DNA of 64,000 bases from Gaiellasilicea sp963811885 (lineage in GTDB: Bacteria > Actinomycetota > Thermoleophilia > Gaiellales > Gaiellaceae): assembly GCA_963811885.1 (NCBI GenBank), contig CAWETB010000014.1:62001-126000 (forward strand), written 5' to 3'. Numbering within the stretch: position 1 is the first letter of the stretch; each line of letters opens with the position of its first letter. Both the position numbers and the translations under genes were made by a program. Shown piece after piece: positions 8,780 through 18,673 of this stretch. The notes beneath the pieces are model-generated. The model made no database searches, had not been told where the DNA came from, and was given only the letters and a program-made list of their open reading frames with translations.

Positions 8780-10789
8780 CTAGCTGACGGGCTCTGCGAG
8801 CGCGGCAAGCTCGCGTCGCAGGTCTTTGATCTCGTCGCGCAGCTTCGCGGCGTACTCGAAGCGCAGCTCCTCCGCAGCGACGAACATCTCTTCCTCGAGC
8901 GTGACCGCGAGCTTCTCCAGCTCCTCGCGCGACAGCCCCTCGACATCGGCCTTCGCGCCGCGCCGCCGCCGGCCGGGGACGTTCGGGTTCTCGAGCGACA
9001 GGAACTCGGCGATGTCGCTGACGCCCTTCATGATCGAGATCGGCGTCGTGCCGTGCTCCTCGTTGTAGGCGAGCTGGATCGCGCGGCGGCGCTCCGTCTC
9101 CTCCATCGCGCCCTTGATCGCCTCGGTCATCTTGTCCGCGTAGAGCAGGACGCGGCCGTTGACGTTGCGCGCGGCGCGGCCGATCGTCTGCACGAGCGCC
9201 GTCTTGCCGCGGAGGAAGCCCTCCTTGTCGGCGTCGAGGATCGCGACGAGCGAGACCTCGGGCAGGTCGAGGCCCTCGCGGAGCAGGTTGATCCCGACGA
9301 GGACGTCGTACTCGCCCAGCCGCAGCTCGCGGATGATCTGGATCCGCTCGAGCGTGTCGATCTCCGAGTGGAGGTAGCGCGCGCGGACGCCGGCCTCGAG
9401 CAGGTAGTCGGTCAGGTCCTCGGACATCTTCTTCGTCAGCGTCGTCACGAGCACGCGCTCGCCCGCCTCCTCGCGCCGGCGGATCTCGTTCAGGAGATCG
9501 TCGATCTGGTTCTTGGTCGGCCGCAGCTCGACCTCGGGGTCGACGAGGTACGTCGGCCGGATCAGCTGCTCGGAGACGACCTGCGAGTGGCGCAGCTCGA
9601 ACGGGCCGGGCGTGGCGGAGACGAAGACGAGCTGGTTGACCTTGTCGAGGAACTCGTCGAAGCGGAGCGGCCGGTTGTCGAGCGCGGACGGGAGCCGGAA
9701 GCCGTGGTCGACGAGCGTCTGCTTCCGCGAGCGGTCGCCCTCGTACATGCCGCCGATCTGCGGGATCGTCTGGTGCGACTCGTCGACGAAGACGATGTAG
9801 TCGGAGGGGAAGTAGTCGAGCAGCGTGTGCGGCGCCGAGCCCGCCGGTCGCCCGTCGAGGATCCGCGAGTAGTTCTCGATCCCGTTGCAGAAGCCGAGCT
9901 CGCGCATCATCTCGAGGTCGTACTCCGTGCGCTGCCGGATCCGGTGCGCCTCGAGCATCCGCCCCTGGTTCTCGAACAGCGCCACCTGCTGCTCGAGCTC
10001 GTGCTTGATCTCGTCCTGCGCGCGCTCGATGGTCGGCTTCGAGGTGACGTACTGCGTCGCCGGGAAGACGGTGATCGTGTCGAGCTTCGCGAAGACCTCG
10101 CCGGTGAGCGGGTCGAAGTGGGTGATCTGCTCGACCTCGTCGCCGAACATCGAGACGCGATAGGCGGTCTCGGAGTACGCCGGCTGGATCTCGATCACGT
10201 CGCCCTTGACCCGGAAGCGCCCGCGGCCGAGCAGCGTGTCGTTGCGGACGTACTGGATGTCGATCAGCTTCCGCAGCATCACGTCGCGATCGGTCTCCTC
10301 GCCGACGGTGAGGAAGACGACGCGCTTCTCGTACTCCTCCGGCGAGCCGAGGCCGTAGATGCACGAGACGGACGCGACGATCACGGTGTCGCGGCGCGAG
10401 AGCAGGTTCGACGTGGCGGCGTGGCGGAGCCGGTCGATGTCGTCGTTCCGGGACGAGTCCTTCTCGATGTAGAGGTCGGCCTGCGGGACGTACGCCTCCG
10501 GCTGGTAGTAGTCGTAGTAGGAGACGAAGTACTCGACGGCGTTCGCCGGGAAGAACTCGCGGAACTCGTTGCAGAGCTGCGCGGCCAGCGTCTTGTTGTG
10601 GGCGATCACGAGCGCCGGCTTCTGCGTCTGCTCGATGATCCAGGCCATCGTCGCGGTCTTGCCGGTGCCGGTGGCGCCGAGCAGGGTCTGGTAGCGCTCG
10701 CCCGCCAGCAAGGAGCGCGACAGCTCCTCGACCGCGCGCGGCTGGTCCCCGGTGGGGACGTAGCCGGCGGATGTCTTGAGTTCTGCCAT
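8780..10789 (-). CDS. uvrB: UvrABC system protein B (excinuclease helicase-like subunit)
   Basis: 669 residues. It verifies damage with UvrA and positions UvrC. Visible: Walker A GATGTGKTATMAW near residue 40, the beta-hairpin region YFVSYYDYYQPEAYVP, DESH box (VDESHQT), motif V/VI RAARNVNGRV and the C-terminal UVR coiled-coil motif (LEEEMFVAAEELRFEYAAKLRDEI is split here for length: EEEMFVAAEELRFEYAAKL). It lies 19 nt from the divergent DUF1360 gene; I see no LexA box in that gap. Confidence 0.97.
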   Translation of the reverse strand: MAELKTSAGYVPTGDQPRAVEELSRSLLAGERYQTLLGATGTGKTATMAWIIEQTQKPALVIAHNKTLAAQLCNEFREFFPANAVEYFVSYYDYYQPEAYVPQADLYIEKDSSRNDDIDRLRHAATSNLLSRRDTVIVASVSCIYGLGSPEEYEKRVVFLTVGEETDRDVMLRKLIDIQYVRNDTLLGRGRFRVKGDVIEIQPAYSETAYRVSMFGDEVEQITHFDPLTGEVFAKLDTITVFPATQYVTSKPTIERAQDEIKHELEQQVALFENQGRMLEAHRIRQRTEYDLEMMRELGFCNGIENYSRILDGRPAGSAPHTLLDYFPSDYIVFVDESHQTIPQIGGMYEGDRSRKQTLVDHGFRLPSALDNRPLRFDEFLDKVNQLVFVSATPGPFELRHSQVVSEQLIRPTYLVDPEVELRPTKNQIDDLLNEIRRREEAGERVLVTTLTKKMSEDLTDYLLEAGVRARYLHSEIDTLERIQIIRELRLGEYDVLVGINLLREGLDLPEVSLVAILDADKEGFLRGKTALVQTIGRAARNVNGRVLLYADKMTEAIKGAMEETERRRAIQLAYNEEHGTTPISIMKGVSDIAEFLSLENPNVPGRRRRGAKADVEGLSREELEKLAVTLEEEMFVAAEELRFEYAAKLRDEIKDLRRELAALAEPVS

Positions 10790-10808
10790 CCGGGTAACAG
10801 CCTAGCCC

Positions 10809-11295
10809 GTGGCAATCGCCCAGCAGAAGCCGCCGTACTCGACCTACGCCGCCCTCGTCGGCGTCTTCGGGCTCGGCATGAGCGGGCTCGCTGGGATCGC
10901 GAGCCTGCGCGGCCGCCGGCCCGAGCAGCTGCGCCCGCTCGACTTCGCGATCCTCTCCGCCGCGACGTTCAGGGCCGCGCGAATGGTCGTCGCACGACGA
11001 GGTGCTGAGCTTCCTGCGCGAGCCGTTCGTGCAGGGCGAGGCGCACGAGGGCGACGAGAAGCCGGTCGAGGACGGCGGCACCCGTCAGGCGATCGGCGAG
11101 CTGCTGACGTGCAGCCGCTGCATCGGCATGTGGGCCGCCGCCGGCGTCGTCGGCCTGCACACGGTCGCGCCGCGGAGCGGCCGGCTGCTGACGTGGTCGC
11201 TGGCCGCGTCGGCCGCGAACGACTTCCTCCAGGCGGGCTTCAGCGCCCTCACGGCGAAGGCGAACGAGCTCGAGCGGCGCGGCGCCGGCAGCTAG
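10809..11295 (+). CDS. DUF1360 family membrane protein, one apparent frameshift
   Basis: About 160 residues when a frameshift near 10990 is repaired. Before it: GLRGRRPEQL-like segment, then LDFAILSAATFRAARMV. After it the frame one base on reads SHDEVLSFLREPFV and then ELLTCSRCIGMWAAAGVVG. The TCSRCIGMW cysteine pair and the LREPF segment are DUF1360 hallmarks. Known members are small membrane proteins of unproven function. Its TAG stop forms a CTAG with the likely stop of the convergent nSTAND-WD40 gene. Confidence 0.7.
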
Positions 11296-14244
11296 ACGAC
11301 CGTTCTCGGACTGCTCGTCCGCCGTCAAGCGGCGGCCGACGGCGTTCAGCTTGCTGCGAGCGACCTCGACGAGCTCGTCGACGTGGCCGCAGTAGGCGCA
11401 GCGCCAGCTGCGAACGGTCGCGTCGGCCCCCGCGGTGATCACGGTTCGGCTATCCGGAGTCCACACTGCCGAGACGAGCGTCCCCTTGTGCCCGCGCAAG
11501 TAGTTGAGGAGCTCGCCGGTCCGCGCGTCCCAGATCCCCGCTGAGCCCGGCCCTGCCGTCACGGCAAAGCGCCCGTCAGGGCTCAACGAGGCGTCCGCGA
11601 CAGCACCGAAGTGACCGCTCAACGTCACGAGCGACGCACCGGTGTGCGGATCCCAGATGCGCGCATCGCGATCGCGGCTCGCCGTGATCACCCGTGAACC
11701 ATCCGGCGAGTAGCGGACCGAGGTCACGTCGTTTGCGTGACCACGGAGGACAACGCCGCCCGGTAGTCGGACGAGACTCCCGTCGATGCGGGCGCGTGCG
11801 TCGACTCGCGGATCCGCGGAGCCCTCAGGGACGGCGACAGCACGTCCGCCTGCCCAGCGCACGGCCAGCGGCGGAGCATCGAGGCTGCGCAACAGTCTCA
11901 TCTCCGGGTCTCCCGTCGCGTTCCAGATCCGCACGACACCGGCAACGTCACCTGTAACGGCGGTGAGGCCGTCTCGACTGGTCGCCACCGTCAGGAGCTC
12001 CGCCGAGTGGCCCGCAAGCCTTGCGAGCAGGCGTGCGGTCTCGGTCTCCCAGACCAGAGCGCCACCGTCGCCGCCGATGCTCACGAACCGCGTCCCGTCG
12101 GGGACGAATGCGGCCGCCTTCGCAAAGTCGAGGTGCCCAAGCATCACATTCGCCAACTCGCCGCCGGGCAGCTCGCGGACGCGGATTGCACTATCGGCGC
12201 CCAGTGTCAACACTTGACGGCCGCCGGGGGCGATTGTCACGCCAAGAATTGTGGTTCGCTCCGGGGCCCACACCGCGACCAGGGCCGCGCGATCGAGGTC
12301 GAAGACGCGAATCGCGGCTCCCGACGCCACAACCAACCGATCGCCCTGCACTGCAAGGGCGGTCGCCCGGCTCGGCAGTCTGAACGTTGTGCGCCGCCCT
12401 CCGTCCAGCCTGTGGACGACCAAGCCGCCGTCAGCGCTCGCAACCGCCAGGACCTGCCCGTCGAGGGCGAGTCGAACGGCCGCCGTTGCGCTCGTTGTCG
12501 CGAGGCGCTGCTCTCCCGAACTCGTCCAGACGCGCGTGCTCCGGCCGAACGATCCTGCCAGGAGCCTGCCCGTCCGTGAGAAGACCGCCTGATCGAACGT
12601 TGGCGCGAGCTGGCGGATCGACCCGTTCGGCCGATGCAAGCGGCCGTCGCTCGTCGCGGCGATGACGCCGGCACCGGAGGGAACGGCCGCCAGCACCGGC
12701 TGGTCGAACACGACCGCGGCGAGGGCACGGGAACGCAGTAGCGCACCGCGGAGCGCCGCCTCTACGGCGGGGGTTTGCTCGTGCCTGCTCGCCTCGACCG
12801 CCAGCAGCAACGCCAGCTCGGGATCTCTCCCGAGTGCAGAAAGCGATGCAACCGTAAGTTCACGCGCCTTCGCTGCCCTCGCGCGGTCCCGTGCGTCGGC
12901 ACGTTGCACCAGCGCATACGCCGCGAGCGCACCGACCAGAACGAGGGCCGTCATTGCCCCGACCGCGATTGCGAGCAGGCGCCGCTGCCGGCGTCGCGCC
13001 TCCTCACGCTCCTGCGACAGCGCGCGCTCGGCCTCGTGTCGCGCGCCCCAGTCCAGCACGGCGCCCGCGAGCACGTCGTGGATAGATCTCGTAGCGCGGC
13101 GCCGCCGCCGTTACTGGCCGGGGAGCGCGCGGACGACGCGCTCGGTCCGAGAGCGCATGCAGCACGTCCTCCAGCCGCTCCGGGGACTCGCCGGCATAGC
13201 GGCTGAGGTCGCCGACGCCGTGCGCGATCTTCGTCCCCGATGGCGTCACGAGCTGATGGAAGAGCCGCGCGACGAGCTCCCGCTCCGGCTCGTCGAGCTC
13301 GCCGAGCGCGCGCTCGAGGTGCTCCTGGACGATCCGCCCCGCGCCGCCGAGCTCCGCAAGGGTCTCCGCGCGCAGGACGGACGAATCCGCGCTGCGCGCT
13401 CGACCTCCCAGAGTCCGCTCCATCACGAGCTGCAGGTACGGCGCCTCGACGCGGCCGCGCCGCGCGCCGCCCTCGACGATCCCGCGGCCCGCGAGCCGCC
13501 GTTCGATCCGGCCCGACGCGACTTGGTCGACGACGGCCGCCACGAGTGCCGGCTCGGCCACGACGTGCGGGCCGCCCATCGCCTCGAGCTCGGCCAGCGG
13601 TTCCACGATCGCGGCGCGGGCGGCATCGACGTCGAGGTGGTCGAGCCGGAGCACGTTCCCGAACAGCCCGGGCACCCGTCCCTTGAAGGCGTCGAGATCG
13701 GCGAGCGCGTCATCCCGGATGCCGAGCAGGACGTGCACGCGCAGCGTCGGCCGGGTCAGGATCTCCGCGAGCGCCTCGCGCGAGCGGCCCGCCGGCGTCG
13801 CGCCCGTGGTAGACGAAGTACTCCTCCATCTGGTCGAGGACGAGATAGATCTCGCCCCCGATCTGCGCCGACCGCTCCGCCAGGACGTCCGCGAGCTCCG
13901 TACGGCGATTCGGGCACCGGTGTCCCTGCCGCCGCGGCGATCGCGGCGAGGGGGTCGTCCCGCCACTGGTCGACCACGACAGGCAGCGCGCCGTTCTCGT
14001 CTCCGCCCGCTCCGCCCGCAGGCACGAGCGCACGCAGCCGCCGTACGACCCCGGCGCGCAACAGCGAGCTCTTGCCGACACCGCTCGGCCCGTAGAGGAC
14101 GCTGAGCCGCGAGGCGATCAGGTTCGACGCGACGATCTCGGTCTCGCGGTCGCGGCCGAAGAAGAAGCGCTCGTCGAGCTCGGAGTCGTCGAAGCGAGCG
14201 AGGCCCTTGTAGGGGCTGTCCGGGAGCGGAGCGCCGTCGTTCAT
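11292..14244 (-). CDS. nSTAND NTPase with C-terminal WD40 propeller, several frameshifts
   Basis: A protein of roughly 980 residues if about four frameshifts (near 13900, 13795, 13085 and 11320) are repaired. Order: an N-terminal SPYKGLARFDDSELDERFFF lead typical of nSTAND1 proteins; Walker A YGPSGVGKSSLL; Walker B-like YLVLDQMEEYF; winged-helix-like segments; a membrane helix (LLAIAVGAMTALVLVGALAAYA); then at least seven WD40 blades (for example SVRYSPDGSRVITASRDRDA) and a CAYCGHVDELVEVA end. The ATG overlaps the upstream stop as ATGA, so the two genes are coupled. Without repair the open frame would run on antisense to the DUF1360 gene; a single-base change puts the stop in the CTAG at 11292-11295. 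The family acts as signal-sensing ATPases; the ligand here is unknown. Confidence 0.72.
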
Positions 14245-15882
14245 ACGGCGGCGTCCAGCGCCGCGAGCTCGGCGGTGACGCGCGCCAGCTCCTCGGAATA
14301 GCCGTCGAGCCCGACGTCGTAGGCGTCGACTCCGCGCTCGCGCCAGAGCTCGCGGGCAAGCGACTCGGCCGACGACTGCACGGCCCACGACCGGTATGCG
14401 AGCCGATCGTGGCCCCAGACGCGGCGCAGGAACACCCGCAGGCTCCAGTCGTCGACCGCGTAGCCGAGGAAGAGTAGGTGGCTGCGCCGCAAGCGGGCCG
14501 CGAGCTGCACCGGAACGGTCCCTGCAGCTTCGACGCCGGCGAGGTAGTCGATGTGATCGTCTTCGCTGACGGCGAAGCTCTCGAGCTCGCGCGTTGCCCC
14601 GTGGTCGACGTGGCCGTGGATCTTCAGCAGCACGCTCCGCTCCTCGAGCGCAAGACCGGTATAGGCGTTCGGCTGCTCGACGACGACGGTCTCACCGCTC
14701 GGCGGCGATGTGCAGGAACTTGCCGCGGTCGCGACCGGAGGCGACGTAGATCGACGACGTCGAGCTCCTCCTCCGCCGCCGCGAACGCCCGCTCGACACC
14801 TGTGTCGAACGACGTCGAAACGATCAGCTGCTGCGGCAGCGAGCGGCGTCGGAGCAGCGGCGGGAGACCGGCGAGCCAGCTGTGGAGAAGCGAAGGCTCG
14901 AAGTCGCGCGCGAGCGCGAGGTGGAGCTCGTCGTGGAGCGGGCCGATGCCGTTGCGCGCCGCGACTGCCTGCGAGACGTACGCGAGACCGCGGCCGTCGA
15001 CGTCCAGCTCGAAGCGCGTCGCGAGCAGGGTGGCGAGCTCGTGGCCGGCAACGCCGCCGACTCCAGGGCCGAGCACGGGCACGAGACGACCGGCGCCGAA
15101 GGCACGCATCACCTCGTCGTAGTGGTCCTCGAGCGCGGGCTGCGCGACCCGGACGAGCGAGCCGCTCCTGCCGGAGGATCGAGCCGTAGAGCGCCTGAAG
15201 CTCCGGCCCCGGCTCGATCCCGAGCTCCTCGACCAGCGTCCTGCGCGCGTCGTGGAACGCCGCGAGCGCCTCGGCCTGCCGGCCGCACTGGTAGAGCGCG
15301 AGCATCAGGTTGCCGCGCAGGCGTTCGCGCAGCGGGTGAGCCCGGACGAGGGCCTCGATCTCCGCCACGAATTCGGCATCCGCGCCGAGCTCGAGATCGG
15401 CCGCGATCCGCTCCTCGAGCACGCCGAGCCGGAGATCCTCGAGCCGGTGGATCTCGGACTGCGCGAACGTCTCCGACTCGAGGTCGGCGAGCGGCGAACC
15501 GCGCCAGAGGCCGAGCGCCTCGCGCAGGAGCAGCCGCCTTCGCGTCCGGCTCTGCCGCCCGCGCCTCGCGCACGAGCCGCTCGAAGCGCGTCAGATCGAG
15601 CTGATCCGCGTCGAGCTCGAGCACGTAGCCGGTCGGCCGCGTGAGGAGGAATCCGGTGCCGAGGAGCTTGCGCAGCTGCGAGACGGCGTTCTGCAGCGAC
15701 GTCGTCGCGGTGCGAGGCGGATGCTCCCCCAGAGCTGATCGACGAGCCGCTCCGTCGACACCGGCTCGTTCGCACGCAGGAGCAGCAGCGCCAGCACGGC
15801 GCGCTGATTCCGTCCGGCCAGCGGCACGGCGCAGCCCTTCGTCGAGCACCTCGAGCGGGCCGAGGATCCTGAACTCGAGCAT
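14241..15882 (-). CDS. BTAD (SARP-type) regulator fused to a SIR2-like domain, several frameshifts
   Basis: About 545 residues when about five frameshifts (near 15843, 15730, 15535, 15165, 14720) are repaired. Residues 1-95 are an OmpR-like winged helix (LEFRILGPLEVL; RANEPVSTERLVDQLWG; TATTSLQNAVSQLRKLLG). Residues 100-250 are the BTAD helical repeat (LLLREALGLWRGSPLADLES; GNLMLALYQCGRQAEALAAF; RTLVEELGIEPGPELQALY). The rest is SIR2-like: AGRLVPVLGPGV (nucleotide loop), IVSTSFDTGVE where TTNxD is usual, VLLKIHGHVDHG with the histidine, and LLFLGYAVDDWSLR. SIR2-like domains can hydrolyse NAD, but the Asn-to-Ser change makes activity uncertain. It is the first gene of an operon with the nSTAND-WD40 gene. 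Confidence 0.72.
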
Positions 15883-15940
15883 TCCCGGGTTGTAACAGGT
15901 CGTACAAGAGCGGAAAAGACCCAATCAGAGTGCATTAGCG

Positions 15941-15956
15941 CGCGGTTAGGACCGCG
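15941..15956. promoter_or_regulatory. Short inverted repeat between BTAD-SIR2 and M23 genes
   Basis: CGCGGT, four bases, then ACCGCG: six-base arms in the 112-bp divergent spacer. The surrounding spacer is poorer in GC than the genes. It could be an operator or chance; there is no second copy to support it. Confidence 0.3.
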
Positions 15957-15994
15957 TGAGTCGAGCCATTTAGGCCCCCTCCGACGGTGGCCGC

Positions 15995-16969
15995 ATGGCT
16001 ACCTCATTCGCAGTTCCCGTCCGGCGGCGCCTCCGCCGCCTCGTGCTGCTGGCGGCATTCGCAGCACTCGCCGTGCCGCATGCAAGCGCCGCTTCCGGCT
16101 CCTACGGCTGGCCGCTCAAGCCCTTCGACCAGCAGCATCCCGTCAGAGGGTTCTTCGGCGACCCGCGCATCGGCGAGGCCGCCGACGGCCACGTGGAGTC
16201 GACGACCTTTCACTTCGGCATCGACATCTCCGCCCCCGACGGCACCGCGGTCTACGCATCGACGTCGGGCAGGATCGTCTGGGAGCCGCAGCGGCCCGAA
16301 ACGATCGCGATCCGGACGGCCGACGGCACCGTCTTCGCCTACTGGCACATCGTCCCGGCCGTCCACAACGGCGAGTACGCCGTCGCCTACCGGACCGTGC
16401 TCGGCCACATCTCCAAGGGCTGGGAGCACGTGCACCTCGCCGAGCTCGTCGACGGCCGCTACGTGAACCCGCTGCGGCGCGGCGCGATCACTCCCTACGC
16501 GGACACGACGCGGCCGACCGTTCATGCATTCAGCTTCGAGCGAAACGGCAAGGCGATCGGACACACCCGCCTCGCCGGGAAGCTCGATCTTGTTGCCGAG
16601 GTCGAGGACGAGACCCCGGTGGTCGTGCCCGGGCGCTGGGGCGGCAAGCCCGTCATGCCCGCGCTCGTCCAGTGGCGGCTGGTCGGGCGAAGGGGCTCGG
16701 CGTCCGGATGGCGAACGGCGGTCGATTTCTCGCGCACCATTCCGGCACCGGATCAGTTCGCAGCCGTGTACGCACCGTGGACGCGCCAGAACCATGCGTG
16801 GCGTCCCGGCCGCTATCGGCTCAATCTCGCGCGGGACTGGGACAGTCGCGCCTGGGCCGACGGCGGCTATCGGCTCGAGGTGCTCGTCGTCGACACCCGC
16901 GGCAACCGCTCGATCTCGTCGACGCGTGTTCTCGGTCGACAACTGACGGTCAGTTGCGGATCAAGCTAA
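15995..16969 (+). CDS. Secreted M23 (LytM-like) peptidase domain protein
   Basis: 324 residues with a signal peptide (basic RRRLRRL then LVLLAAFAALAVPHASA, cleavage near residue 33). The M23 fold follows: HFGIDISAPDGTAVYA gives the HxxxD pair, and WEHVHLAE near residue 150 gives the HxH pair, so the zinc site looks complete. Such enzymes cut peptidoglycan cross-links, or bind wall as scaffolds. The C-terminal 150 residues look like one or two Ig-like domains. The next gene starts 37 bp downstream on the same strand and is also exported. Confidence 0.82.
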   Translation: MATSFAVPVRRRLRRLVLLAAFAALAVPHASAASGSYGWPLKPFDQQHPVRGFFGDPRIGEAADGHVESTTFHFGIDISAPDGTAVYASTSGRIVWEPQRPETIAIRTADGTVFAYWHIVPAVHNGEYAVAYRTVLGHISKGWEHVHLAELVDGRYVNPLRRGAITPYADTTRPTVHAFSFERNGKAIGHTRLAGKLDLVAEVEDETPVVVPGRWGGKPVMPALVQWRLVGRRGSASGWRTAVDFSRTIPAPDQFAAVYAPWTRQNHAWRPGRYRLNLARDWDSRAWADGGYRLEVLVVDTRGNRSISSTRVLGRQLTVSCGSS

Positions 16970-17006
16970 CGCTTCCGTCACACGCTCCATCTACGATCCA
17001 GCGCTC

Positions 17007-18641
17007 GTGATCCCCGCCGTCACTCGTACTCGCCTGCTGGAGCTGGGAGCGCTCGCGACCGGAGCGCTCCTTTTCGACCCCAAGGTCGCACTGGCGCGGC
17101 TGCGCGCACCGTCCGTGGCCCGCCTCTCGGTGCGGAACATCGGCCGGCGCTACAGCGGCGACCGAAAGCTCTTCGCGAGCGTCAGCCCCGGCGTCCAGGG
17201 CCGCGACCGAGCATCGATCCGCTTCGCGCTCGACCGACCGGCGAGCGTCCGGCTCGAGGCGGTGCGAACCGCACTCCGCCGCCGGACGACGGTCTGGCAG
17301 ACGGATCTGCAGCTCGAGCCGGGCGCACACCGGATCTGGTGGAAGCCCGACGAGAAGGTCGCCGTCGGCACCTACGTGATGCGGCTGACCGTCGACGACG
17401 GGCGCGGGAACCGCAAGTCGTACGGCGGCATCCGGCCTGGGGCGCCGGAGCGGTCGATCGCCCCGGTCGTTCGCGTTCTCGGCGTCGAGGCCGCCTTCGA
17501 GAAGCGCAGCTACATGCCGCTCGAGCCGGCCAAGCTGACGGTGACGGCCGACTGCGAGCGCCTGACGGTGCAGTTCCTCGCCTGCGGCACCGAGACCGAG
17601 TACACCGATCGCGTCGACGAGATGCGCGGTCAGCCGATCGGCCCGCCGCTCTCGTTCGGCTGGAAGCGCAAGCGCTCCGGGCCGCACTCGATCACGCTCA
17701 CGCCGGGGGCGTGGGTCAGCGGCGTCTACGCCGCCAAGCTGACGACGGAGGACGGGCGCGTCGGCTTCGCTCCGCTGATCCTCCGGCCCGCGACGCTCGG
17801 CACGGTGCGCGAGGCGGTGGTGATGCCGACGAACACGTGGCAGGCCTACAACTTCGACGACTCCGACGGCGACGGCTGGGGGGACACGTGGTACGCGGGC
17901 GGCAACCCGCCGGTGCGCCTGACGCGGCCCTACCGGCAGCGGGGCACGCCGCCCTGGTTCCGTCGCTCCGACGTTCCGTTCCTCAAGTTCCTCCGCGGCA
18001 CCGGCCGCACGCCGGACGTGCTCTCCGAGGACGACCTCGAGGCGTTCCCGAACGGGGACGAGCTGCGCCGGCTCTACGACCTCGTCGTCTTCCCCGGGCA
18101 CACCGAGTACGTGACCGAGCATGAGTACGACGTCGTGCAACGGTTCCGCGACCTGGGCGGCCGCCTGATCTTCCTCTCGGCGAACAACTTCTTCTGGAAG
18201 GTGGAGAAGAACGGCCAGTGGATGCGCCGCGTGAAGCTCTGGCGGGAGCTCGGGCGGCCCGAGTCGGCGCTCCTCGGCGTCCAGTACCGCGCGAACGACA
18301 ACGGCACGAAGCAGGGCGTCTACCAGATCATCGACACCGCCGCGGCGCCGTGGCTCTTCGCCGGGACCGGCCTCCAGAACGGGGGGACGCTGGGCGAGAT
18401 GGTCGGCGGCTACGGGATCGAGATCGACTCGACGACACCCTTCTCGCCGCCCGGGACGAAGGTGCTGGGCCGGATCCCGGACCTGTTCGGGCCCGGCCTG
18501 ACCGGCGAGATGGCCTACTACGAGACCGAGCAGGGTGCGCGCGTCTTCTCGGCGGGATCCCTCGACTTCGGCGGCTCGATCACCTTCCAGCCCGTCTGGA
18601 GGATGCTCGACAACCTCTGGCGGCACATGACGAGCGGCTAG
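17007..18641 (+). CDS. N,N-dimethylformamidase beta-like secreted protein, copy 1
   Basis: 544 residues from a GTG. A short N-terminal hydrophobic stretch (ELGALATGALLFDPKVALA) suggests export. Residues about 45-150 form an Ig-like domain; the rest matches the large beta-subunit-like domain of N,N-dimethylformamidase, with the family block VVMPTNTWQAYNFDDSDGDG, FPGHTEYVTEHEYD, FLSANNFFWKVE and GGYGIEIDSTTP. In this family the domain resembles class I glutamine amidotransferase-like folds. The lack of the small subunit and the exported location argue against true dimethylformamidase activity, so the substrate is open. It is followed 32 bp later by a paralogue. Confidence 0.72.
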   Translation: MIPAVTRTRLLELGALATGALLFDPKVALARLRAPSVARLSVRNIGRRYSGDRKLFASVSPGVQGRDRASIRFALDRPASVRLEAVRTALRRRTTVWQTDLQLEPGAHRIWWKPDEKVAVGTYVMRLTVDDGRGNRKSYGGIRPGAPERSIAPVVRVLGVEAAFEKRSYMPLEPAKLTVTADCERLTVQFLACGTETEYTDRVDEMRGQPIGPPLSFGWKRKRSGPHSITLTPGAWVSGVYAAKLTTEDGRVGFAPLILRPATLGTVREAVVMPTNTWQAYNFDDSDGDGWGDTWYAGGNPPVRLTRPYRQRGTPPWFRRSDVPFLKFLRGTGRTPDVLSEDDLEAFPNGDELRRLYDLVVFPGHTEYVTEHEYDVVQRFRDLGGRLIFLSANNFFWKVEKNGQWMRRVKLWRELGRPESALLGVQYRANDNGTKQGVYQIIDTAAAPWLFAGTGLQNGGTLGEMVGGYGIEIDSTTPFSPPGTKVLGRIPDLFGPGLTGEMAYYETEQGARVFSAGSLDFGGSITFQPVWRMLDNLWRHMTSG

Positions 18642-18673
18642 CCGTCGGGCGTCGCGTCTACGATTGGCGACCG

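Noticed and set aside
10969..11291. C-terminal extension of the WD40 protein by about 105 residues.
   Set aside because: It is antisense to the DUF1360 gene and has no WD40 character; a single-base shift places a stop at 11292.
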